From assembly GCA_009391605.1 (NCBI GenBank), contig VFGQ01000129.1, forward strand, positions 1 through 6,822: a stretch of 6,822 nucleotides of DNA, written 5' to 3'. Shown piece by piece: positions 1-5,880 of the stretch (position 1 is its first letter; every line of letters starts with the position of its first letter). Source of the stretch: SAR202 cluster bacterium. Its GTDB lineage: Bacteria; Chloroflexota; Dehalococcoidia; SAR202; GCA-002694895. Made by a program: the position numbers and the translations under genes. Below the pieces are notes generated by a model, which was not told the origin of the DNA, did not search any database, and saw only the letters and a list, made by a program, of their open reading frames with translations.

Positions 1-615
1 ATTTTCTAATTGTTTTATATTGTTAAGAATATTCCCTCTTATGTGTTCTTCAGTTCTATGTGGATTATATTTTTTAATTCTTTCAACAAATTCTTCTATT
101 GAATCTAATTCATCATTCATTTGTACAAAATTCCTTATATTTGAAGATCCTTTTTTTATAGTTTCAGGCCCAGTATCAACAATTACTAATTTGTTTATTA
201 TGTTGTAATTTTCTGATGCATAATAATAACTATTTCTTCCACCCATAGACAATCCGATTAAATGGAAATTCTTTAAGTTTTGAGTTTTAACTAAATTGTT
301 AATATCTTTTACAAAATATTCTGTTGAGTACCTTTTTTCTTTATCCCAATCACTATCTCCGTGTCCTCTTTGATCAAGAACTATAACTCTGTATTTATGA
401 GATATGGACAATGATATGAAATCCCATGAATGAGCGGTTTGAGCAAATCCGTGTAATAAAATACATATAGGATCATTTTCATTTCCCCAATCTAAAGCAT
501 GTAATTTTAATCCATCAGATTCAAACCATATATCTTTTGGTGGGTTGTTATTAGAAAAATTTATACCAGCTTTAGTAGCATTTGCCAACATATTATTATG
601 AGCATTGTTGTTCAA
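1..615 (-). CDS. alpha/beta hydrolase fold protein, C-terminus cut by window edge
   Basis: The first 205 residues of an alpha/beta hydrolase read leftwards off the window; families of this type usually have about 260-300 residues. Seen in the translation: a buried strand followed by the oxyanion-hole motif LLHGF (residues 53-57), the motif LDQRGHGDSDW (80-90) typical of the esterase/epoxide hydrolase/dehalogenase branch, and the nucleophile elbow GLSMGG (121-126) with Ser123 as predicted nucleophile. The catalytic acid and histidine would lie beyond the edge. No signal peptide is evident, so it is probably cytoplasmic. I chose the TTG at 613-615 because GGAG sits 5 nt upstream of it; the in-frame ATG at 589-591 has no ribosome binding site. 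It follows the TPP enzyme by 13 bp, so co-transcription is likely. The substrate cannot be told from sequence: esterase, C-C hydrolase and dehalogenase activities are all possible. Confidence 0.88.
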   Translation of the reverse strand, partial: MNNNAHNNMLANATKAGINFSNNNPPKDIWFESDGLKLHALDWGNENDPICILLHGFAQTAHSWDFISLSISHKYRVIVLDQRGHGDSDWDKEKRYSTEYFVKDINNLVKTQNLKNFHLIGLSMGGRNSYYYASENYNIINKLVIVDTGPETIKKGSSNIRNFVQMNDELDSIEEFVERIKKYNPHRTEEHIRGNILNNIKQLEN

Positions 616-620
616 TTTAT

Positions 621-624
621 CTCC
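621..624 (-). promoter_or_regulatory. ribosome binding site deciding the hydrolase TTG start
   Basis: On the minus strand GGAG is followed by the 5-nt spacer ATAAA and then TTG. It lies inside the 13-bp gap after the TPP enzyme stop codon. No comparable purine-rich site precedes the next in-frame ATG 24 bases further on, so this site favours TTG as the start. Confidence 0.6.
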
Positions 625-628
625 GGTT

Positions 629-2224
629 TTACCAAGGTTGTGGCATAGGCCCGACTGGAACTTCTATAAATGATGGTTGATTAACTTTGAAAGATTTTTT
701 AATACTTTCATTTAATTGATCCGATGAGTTTGCTTGATAAAAATCTAACCCATAAGCATCTGCAAGTTTTTGGAAATCAGGATTTTCTAATTTTGCTGCA
801 TATTCTCTTCCATCAAATTTTAATTTTTGATCTCTCATCACATTACCAAAAGCATTATCATTAAAAACAACAACAGTAGCATTTATATTAAATTGTTTAG
901 CAGTGGCCATTTCTTGTGAATTAAATAAAAATCCTCCATCGCCTGATACGGCTAATACTGGCAAATCAGGTCTACCAACTTTAGCTCCTAATGCAGTGGG
1001 GTATGCATAGCCAAGATTGCCATAATATGATGAGGATATATACGTTCTTGATTCATTAACAGGATAACCCGTCCTACTATAGTATCCAATTTGAGTCATT
1101 CCTGATACAAAGACACTTTTTTCAGGCATAGCATCCCTTATAGCATCTGTGAATGAAGCTTGAGGCTCTAATTTAGTTAATGCATTTTTTCTAAATTGTA
1201 ATAATTCTTTTAGATTTGGATTTAATTTTCTTGCTTGTGAGTGAATATGAAGATTTTTAAGTAATTTTTGTAATGAAACTTTAGCATCTCCAATTAATGG
1301 TATAGAATCTGGATGATTTATTCCGACTTCTTTTTCATCAATATCTATATGTAAAACTTTATGGTTTATATTGGTTGTAGATGCGACTCCCATTCTTGTC
1401 CCAATTGCTATGCTTAAATCATGTTCTTTTAATTTTTCTATATATGGTTCATTTCTGTGTAATGATCCTAGGCACAATTCATGATCTTCTGGAAATGCAC
1501 CTTTTCCTTGATTTGAAAGAATAACTGGGCATTGTAAAAATTCTGCCAATTCAATTAATTCTTTATTAGCATCCGAAGATATTACTCCTCCTCCGATCCA
1601 AAGAAGTGGGTTTTTGCTTTTTAAGAGTTCTTTTGTTAGCATTTGTAAATCATTTTCGTTTATTCCTTTTGGGGAAATGATTTCTGGCTCTATAAGTTCT
1701 GCATTTGTTTGTTCAGCCAAAGTTTCAGGAGGTATTTCTATTTCAACAGGTCGTGGCCTTCCTGTATTTAATTGGGTGAAAGCTTCATTTACTGCATCAG
1801 GTATATCTGAGGCATTTAATATTCTTTTTCTCCATTTTGTTACTGGTGCGATACTATCCATCTGATCATTAACTTCATGTAATTTTCCTTGATCTAGCCC
1901 AATGGAATCTTTTTCAATTTGTCCAGAAATTACTAATATTGGAGATGATGCAGAATAGGCAGTCCCTATGCCAGCACTGGCATTTTGTAGCCCTGGGCCT
2001 GGGACAACCATAGCAACTCCGATTTTACCAGATGATCTACTGTATCCATCGGCCATGTAAGTAGTTGCCTGTTCATGACGGGTTGTAATGAATCGAATCT
2101 GTTTTTCTTTAGCAAGGCCATCAAGAGCATGATAAAGTTGTACACCGGGTAATCCAAATATAACTTCAACTTTATTTAAAATTAAAGATTTCGCTAATGC
2201 TTCACCACCAGTCATCTTGCTCAT
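629..2224 (-). CDS. TPP-dependent acetolactate synthase-like carboligase/decarboxylase
   Basis: A 531-residue member of the thiamine diphosphate enzyme superfamily (acetolactate synthase, pyruvate oxidase, benzoylformate decarboxylase). It has the three usual domains: the N-terminal Pyr domain (about 1-170) with catalytic Glu51 in TRHEQATTYMADGYSR, a central Rossmann-like domain (about 190-325; LLWIGGGVI near 207, DLSIAIGTRMG near 269), and the C-terminal PP domain with GDG at 428-430 and NDN at 455-457 forming the Mg-TPP motif. The length is slightly below that of biosynthetic acetolactate synthases (about 550-600). No regulatory subunit gene (ilvN/ilvH) is adjacent. The segment after NDN (AFGNVMRDQ) lacks the Gln-Trp pair of true AHAS enzymes, so a valine/isoleucine role is doubtful; it looks like the poorly characterised 'TPP-binding protein' group. 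The ATG start is supported by AGAGGT 5 nt upstream. I found no convincing promoter for it. The predicted substrate is a 2-oxoacid. Confidence 0.9.
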   Translation of the reverse strand: MSKMTGGEALAKSLILNKVEVIFGLPGVQLYHALDGLAKEKQIRFITTRHEQATTYMADGYSRSSGKIGVAMVVPGPGLQNASAGIGTAYSASSPILVISGQIEKDSIGLDQGKLHEVNDQMDSIAPVTKWRKRILNASDIPDAVNEAFTQLNTGRPRPVEIEIPPETLAEQTNAELIEPEIISPKGINENDLQMLTKELLKSKNPLLWIGGGVISSDANKELIELAEFLQCPVILSNQGKGAFPEDHELCLGSLHRNEPYIEKLKEHDLSIAIGTRMGVASTTNINHKVLHIDIDEKEVGINHPDSIPLIGDAKVSLQKLLKNLHIHSQARKLNPNLKELLQFRKNALTKLEPQASFTDAIRDAMPEKSVFVSGMTQIGYYSRTGYPVNESRTYISSSYYGNLGYAYPTALGAKVGRPDLPVLAVSGDGGFLFNSQEMATAKQFNINATVVVFNDNAFGNVMRDQKLKFDGREYAAKLENPDFQKLADAYGLDFYQANSSDQLNESIKKSFKVNQPSFIEVPVGPMPQPW

Positions 2225-2309
2225 TGTGTACCTCTTTTTAAATTCGATTTTATTATTTTATGGTTTTAAATAATATTTATCTAGTGCATAAATCTCATCA
2301 AATGAAATG

Positions 2310-2338
2310 TTGACTGATTTTATTTTAATCGAGATAAT
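2310..2338 (+). promoter_or_regulatory. sigma-70-type promoter for fumarase
   Basis: TTGACT (2310-2315), a 17-bp spacer, then GATAAT (2333-2338). Each hexamer matches the housekeeping consensus at 5 of 6 positions and the spacing is optimal. Transcription would be expected to start near 2345, about 12 nt before the ATG. This is a prediction from sequence only. Confidence 0.65.
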
Positions 2339-2345
2339 TATAAAA

Positions 2346-2351
2346 AAGGAG
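2346..2351 (+). promoter_or_regulatory. strong Shine-Dalgarno site of fumarase
   Basis: AAGGAG lies 5 nt before the ATG at 2357, the most consensus-like ribosome binding site in the window. It begins almost at the predicted transcript start, so the leader would be barely long enough to contain it. Confidence 0.75.
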
Positions 2352-2356
2352 AACAT

Positions 2357-3745
2357 ATGAAATATAGGTTAGAAAAAGATTCTTTAGGGGAAATGAAGGT
2401 TCCTGTAAATGCTTATTATGGTGCTCAAACTCAAAGAGCAGTAGAAAATTTTCAAATTAGTAATTTGAGGTTATCTAATCAATTTATTCAATCTTTAGCT
2501 TTAATTAAAAAATCCAGTGCGAAAATAAATTCTCAACTTGGCCTGCTAGATAAAGATATTGCAGAAAAAATTATTTCTGTTGCAGAAGAGATTATTAATG
2601 GTAATTATTTATCTGAATTTGTCATAGATATATTTCAAACTGGATCAGGTACATCTACAAATATGAATATGAATGAAGTTATCTCTAATATTGCAATTGA
2701 AAAATCTGGAGGAAAGAAAGGGGATAAAAATTCTGTTCATCCTAATGATCATGTTAATTTAGGACAATCAAGTAATGATGTTATTCCTACTGCAATTCAT
2801 ATTGCTTTAATTAAGTCTATAACTTTTGATTTAATTCCTTCATTAGAAATATTAGAAAAAGCATTAAAGAAGAAATCAATTGAATTCGATAGAACTATAA
2901 AAACAGGTCGAACTCATTTGCAAGATGCTACACCAATTACTTTGGGACAAGAATTTTTAGGTTATTGTGGCCAAGTGCAAAATGGGATTGAAAAATTAAA
3001 TGATTCTTTAAAATGGTTATCTAAAGTAGCATTGGGTGGAACTGCTGTAGGGACTGGAATTAATACTCATAAAGATTTTGCAAGATTAGTATGTGAAGAT
3101 ATTTCTGATTCAACAAATTTAGAAATAATAGAAACTGATAATCATTTTCAAGCTCAGAGTACGATAGATGGTATTTCAGGTACAGCGGGTGTAATAAAAT
3201 CTTTATCTTTATCTATAATGAAAATTTGTAATGATATTAGATGGATGGGATCAGGGCCAAGAGGAGGGTTGGGTGAGATTAATTTACCTGCTGTCGCTCC
3301 TGGAAGTTCTATTATGCCTGGAAAAGTAAATCCAGTAATTGCTGAGTCATTTTTACAAGTATGTGCTCAAGTTTATGGTAATTGTTCCACAGTAGAACTT
3401 TCTGCTCAAACAGGGAATTTTGAATTGAATGTTATGCTACCTGTAGTTGCTCATAATATATTAGAGAGTGTTGAAATCATGGCAAAATCAGCTGTCAATT
3501 TTTCAGAAAAATGTATTACTGATTTAGAAGCCACTGAGCAGGGACCAAATTCTGTGCATAGAGGTTTATCCATGGTAACTGCGCTGGTACCTAAAATTGG
3601 TTACGATCTTTCAGCTAAAATTGCTCAAGAAGCAGAAAAAACCGGAAAAACAGTAGAAGAAATAGCTATAGAAAAAACTGATTTAAGCCCATCTAAGATA
3701 AAGGAAATATTAGATCCATTTAAAATGATTAATCCAGGGTTGTAA
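2357..3745 (+). CDS. fumC: fumarate hydratase class II
   Basis: A 462-residue enzyme predicted to hydrate fumarate reversibly to L-malate in the TCA cycle; class II enzymes are iron-independent cytoplasmic homotetramers. The superfamily signatures are all present: TGSGTSTNMN (95-104), HPNDHVNLGQSSND (128-141), GRTHLQDATP (184-193, His187 as the conserved active-site histidine), and the flexible loop GSSIMPGKVNP (316-326) with the catalytic Ser at 317 or 318. The length is normal. FumC is preferred over aspartate ammonia-lyase because of TGSGT (aspartases usually have AGAGT), CAQVYGN and GNFELNV. The stretch NPVIAE after the loop and the form TGSGTSTNMN recall the actinobacterial fumarases more than the proteobacterial ones. 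It stands alone with its own promoter, and its stop lies 7 bp from that of the convergent CCA-adding enzyme gene. Aspartase remains a minor alternative. Confidence 0.93.
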   Translation: MKYRLEKDSLGEMKVPVNAYYGAQTQRAVENFQISNLRLSNQFIQSLALIKKSSAKINSQLGLLDKDIAEKIISVAEEIINGNYLSEFVIDIFQTGSGTSTNMNMNEVISNIAIEKSGGKKGDKNSVHPNDHVNLGQSSNDVIPTAIHIALIKSITFDLIPSLEILEKALKKKSIEFDRTIKTGRTHLQDATPITLGQEFLGYCGQVQNGIEKLNDSLKWLSKVALGGTAVGTGINTHKDFARLVCEDISDSTNLEIIETDNHFQAQSTIDGISGTAGVIKSLSLSIMKICNDIRWMGSGPRGGLGEINLPAVAPGSSIMPGKVNPVIAESFLQVCAQVYGNCSTVELSAQTGNFELNVMLPVVAHNILESVEIMAKSAVNFSEKCITDLEATEQGPNSVHRGLSMVTALVPKIGYDLSAKIAQEAEKTGKTVEEIAIEKTDLSPSKIKEILDPFKMINPGL

Positions 3746-3752
3746 TTAATTT

Positions 3753-5012
3753 TTATGAATTATTGAGCTTTGTTACAAATTCTCTTTGTTCTTGTTCACT
3801 TGAGTGTGGATAATCTATAGCAAATATCTCAAGTTCTTTTTTGATTTTCCCTAATATTGGACCTTCTGATATGCCAATGGAAAAAAGATCATCTGTGTTT
3901 AATTTGGGTTTTATAAGTCTAATTTTATTCCAATAATTAACTATTCTTATACTTTTGGATTTGTCATACCATTGAGTGAGACCTAGACAAATACTTTTAG
4001 TACTTTTATTTAATATTGAATGAAGTTTACTGTTTTTATCTTCTCTAAAATTAAATTTATCTAAATCATTTTTCATTTTAACTATATTTACCCAATTATT
4101 AACTATTGATTTTTCGAGACCAAAATCCTTTGATATTGTATTTATAGTTTCATCGGATGATTCACATAAGAAAGTTGATAAAAATAATAACATTTTATCT
4201 TTTAATGATTCATTTTGAGTAAATATTAAATTTCTATCATTAATAAGACCGGCCACATACCGAACACCTATTTTTGGAATATCCATTTTCTCCCAGATTG
4301 GTAGATATGGAGGTAATATCAAATCGATGTTTAAATGTTTAAATAATTTGAATTTTTCACATTCAAGTAAAGTATCGATTGGCTGGTTTTCTTCTAAGAT
4401 TTTAAATATTTCATTTCTTATTCTTATACCTGACAAATTTGTGATGTTATCTTTGAAAATTTGAATTTCATTAAGGGTTGAACTATCAATTTGAAAATTT
4501 AATCTCTTGGAATATCTGATTGCTCTAAATATTCTTGTCGGGTCATCTGAAAATGAGTTTGAATGGATGTTTTTTATTTGTTTTGCTTTTATATCAAGTA
4601 TTCCATTAAATGGGTCAATAAATTTTTTTTGTGTAAAATCATCAGTGTTAATGGCAATTGAATTAATACTGAAATCTCTTCTTTGTTGATCTTCAAGTAA
4701 GTTTCCTTCATTAATCTCAGGTAATGCAGCAGGATTACTATATTTTTCTTTTCTGCACATAGCAAAATCTATATCAAATGAGTTGTATTTGAATTTATAT
4801 GTATGAAATTGAGAAGTTTGAATTTCTTTTGGGGCAAAGATTTCTTTAATGAATTTTTCTACAGATTGTTTTTGCCCAATAAAATTAAAGTCTAAATCGG
4901 TGGGTTCATTTCCGGTTAATAAATCCCTTACAGCACCACCTATCAGATAAAATTCTAGATTATATTTACCTTTACTAATATTTATTAATTCAATTATATT
5001 ATTTAAATTCAA
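3753..5012 (-). CDS. cca: CCA tRNA nucleotidyltransferase (class II, no HD domain)
   Basis: A 419-residue class II nucleotidyltransferase predicted to add or repair the 3' CCA of tRNAs in the cytoplasm. Visible motifs in order: the nucleotide-binding head GGAVRD (25-30), the metal-binding pair DLDF (Asp39, Asp41), a likely third carboxylate in DIDF (80-83), RRDFSIN (111-117), and DDPTRIFRAIRY (156-167), matching the [E/D]DxxR template-reading motif and the RNA-binding helix. A C-terminal GPILGKI segment (near 384-390) matches the GPxxG element of many family members. No HD phosphohydrolase motif is seen, unlike the enterobacterial enzyme. The start is TTG at 5010-5012, since no Met occurs before residue 85. 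It has no Shine-Dalgarno site and lies 4 nt after the aldolase stop, suggesting translational coupling. A poly(A) polymerase of the same family is the main alternative. It appears to be among the most AT-rich genes here. Confidence 0.88.
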   Translation of the reverse strand: MNLNNIIELINISKGKYNLEFYLIGGAVRDLLTGNEPTDLDFNFIGQKQSVEKFIKEIFAPKEIQTSQFHTYKFKYNSFDIDFAMCRKEKYSNPAALPEINEGNLLEDQQRRDFSINSIAINTDDFTQKKFIDPFNGILDIKAKQIKNIHSNSFSDDPTRIFRAIRYSKRLNFQIDSSTLNEIQIFKDNITNLSGIRIRNEIFKILEENQPIDTLLECEKFKLFKHLNIDLILPPYLPIWEKMDIPKIGVRYVAGLINDRNLIFTQNESLKDKMLLFLSTFLCESSDETINTISKDFGLEKSIVNNWVNIVKMKNDLDKFNFREDKNSKLHSILNKSTKSICLGLTQWYDKSKSIRIVNYWNKIRLIKPKLNTDDLFSIGISEGPILGKIKKELEIFAIDYPHSSEQEQREFVTKLNNS

Positions 5013-5016
5013 TTTA

Positions 5017-5766
5017 TTAATTAATTTTATCTAATAATGATGAAATTCCGCTTTTGATAAATTGAGAAGTATCAATAAGCAAAAGATCGACTCCTAGTTT
5101 TAAATGATGATCCATTTTTTCAGGATTACTTAAAGTACCAGCTTTTTTGCCTGCCTTTTTAATTTTTTTAATTGAATCTGATATTGTTATATCAAGTTCA
5201 TCATTAGGATTTTTATTTGGAATTCCCATTGATTGAGCCAAATCATTTGGAGCTATAAAAAATACGTCTATATTATCGACAGTTAAAATTTCATCTAAAT
5301 TATTTAACCCTTCTACATCTTCTATGATTACTATTAATACTGAATTGTTATTTGCAAAATCCAAATATTCTTCTTTAGGTATGTTTAATCCTCTTCTGGA
5401 AGTAAACATGCCTCTTTCACCTATAGGAAAATACTTTGCAGATTTTACAATATGTAAAGCTTGTTCTTTATTACTAACATGAGGGATAACCAAGGCTTGC
5501 GCTCCCAAATCCAAATATCTGTATATTAATCCGTACTCATGTGATGTGATTCTGAATATTGATGAAACACCATATAAATCACATGCTCTAGATAAATTCG
5601 GGACATTACTGAAATCTATTGGGCCATGCTCACCTTCGAGCCATATCCCATCAACATTCAATGAACTTATATATTCGACTATATTTGGAGAATCGAAATA
5701 TCCGCTGACAACTAATGCAGGTTTATTGGAATTCAATTTTTCTTTAATTTTATTTGATATTTCCAT
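5017..5766 (-). CDS. HpcH/HpaI family aldolase
   Basis: A 249-residue TIM-barrel class II (metal-dependent) aldolase, close to the usual length of about 250-265. The family cleaves 4-hydroxy-2-oxoacids to pyruvate (or a related 2-oxoacid) plus an aldehyde, or runs the reverse reaction. Seen: LEGEHGP (43-49) with His47 as the predicted base, FRIT (71-74) with Arg72 for the carboxylate, LGAQALVIPHV (87-97), GERGM (116-120), IIEDVEG (147-153) with metal ligand Glu149, and IAPNDLA (171-177) with metal ligand Asp175. These fit the catalytic His/Arg/Glu/Asp set known for HpcH and HpaI. The ATG is supported by AAGGA 7 nt upstream. It heads a two-gene unit with cca and is divergent from the PrpD-like gene. 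The true substrate (2-oxo-heptenedioate, 2-oxo-rhamnonate, 5-keto-4-deoxyglucarate or other) cannot be decided. Confidence 0.9.
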   Translation of the reverse strand: MEISNKIKEKLNSNKPALVVSGYFDSPNIVEYISSLNVDGIWLEGEHGPIDFSNVPNLSRACDLYGVSSIFRITSHEYGLIYRYLDLGAQALVIPHVSNKEQALHIVKSAKYFPIGERGMFTSRRGLNIPKEEYLDFANNNSVLIVIIEDVEGLNNLDEILTVDNIDVFFIAPNDLAQSMGIPNKNPNDELDITISDSIKKIKKAGKKAGTLSNPEKMDHHLKLGVDLLLIDTSQFIKSGISSLLDKIN

Positions 5767-5801
5767 TATTTATTCCTTAATTATTCTTAGTTTATTTTAT
5801 T

Positions 5802-5830
5802 TGTATATTGAAAGCGTTCGAGTATGCGAA
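5802..5830 (-). promoter_or_regulatory. candidate leftward promoter for aldolase-cca
   Basis: On the minus strand TTCGCA (5830-5825), a 17-bp spacer, then TATACA (5807-5802). Each hexamer matches consensus at 4 of 6 positions, which is weak in DNA this AT-rich. It would overlap the rightward promoter face to face. TAAAAT a little further downstream is an alternative -10. Confidence 0.3.
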
Positions 5831-5836
5831 TATGAT
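5808..5836 (+). promoter_or_regulatory. sigma-70-type promoter for PrpD-like gene
   Basis: TTGAAA (5808-5813), a 17-bp spacer, then TATGAT (5831-5836). Both hexamers match consensus at 5 of 6 positions with optimal spacing. Transcription is predicted to begin near 5843, giving a leader of about 38 nt that contains the GGAAGG ribosome binding site. Confidence 0.65.
5817..5830. promoter_or_regulatory. possible operator: inverted repeat TTCG-N6-CGAA
   Basis: Two perfect 4-bp arms separated by 6 bp occupy the spacer of the rightward promoter and end exactly at its -10 hexamer. They also overlap the candidate leftward -35. The position suits a repressor site controlling both directions, and the G+C content is locally raised. 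The arms are short, so chance cannot be excluded, and no regulator gene is in the window. Confidence 0.3.
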
Positions 5837-5880
5837 AATAATATTAACTATATATATAAACTATCTGGAAGGCTATACTA

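Larger units (their letters stand above)
2225..2356. other. divergent intergenic region, TPP enzyme / fumarase
   Basis: This 132-bp AT-rich spacer separates two outward-facing genes. The right half holds the fumarase promoter and ribosome binding site. On the left, AGAGGT (minus strand, 2230-2235) serves the TPP enzyme. Several TAAAAT-like hexamers occur on the minus strand, but none has a good -35 at proper spacing, so the leftward promoter is unassigned. No operator-like repeat was found. Confidence 0.7.
5767..5880. other. divergent intergenic region, aldolase / PrpD-like gene
   Basis: A 114-bp spacer between two outward-facing genes. It contains AAGGA for the aldolase (minus strand, 5774-5778), GGAAGG for the PrpD-like gene (5867-5872), a near-consensus rightward promoter, a weaker leftward candidate and a short inverted repeat, each listed separately. 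The right part is a run of TA repeats (about 5849-5858). No RNA gene or terminator is seen. Confidence 0.7.

Noticed and set aside
20..208. A plus-strand open frame of 62 codons
   Set aside because: It is antisense to the alpha/beta hydrolase, whose minus-strand frame carries clear motifs. There is no ribosome binding site or recognisable domain.
1614..1865. A plus-strand open frame of 83 codons
   Set aside because: It lies wholly opposite the conserved TPP enzyme coding sequence and is best explained as a shadow of its codon bias.
1966..2169. A second minus-strand frame of 67 codons inside the TPP enzyme
   Set aside because: It is out of frame with the Pyr domain, which is fully conserved there. 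It shows no independent evidence.
2235..2300. TAAAAT and TATTAT hexamers on the minus strand as a TPP enzyme promoter
   Set aside because: No acceptable -35 hexamer lies 16-18 bp upstream of any of them; TTGATG is 20 bp from TATTAT. I left the promoter unassigned.
4507..4689. A plus-strand open frame of 60 codons
   Set aside because: It is antisense to the cca region encoding the RRDF and DDPTR motifs. Its hydrophobic look comes from AT-rich complementary sequence.
5849..5858. TA dinucleotide run as a possible repeat or origin element
   Set aside because: It is too short and unremarkable in DNA this AT-rich. No DnaA-box-like sites or iterons accompany it.
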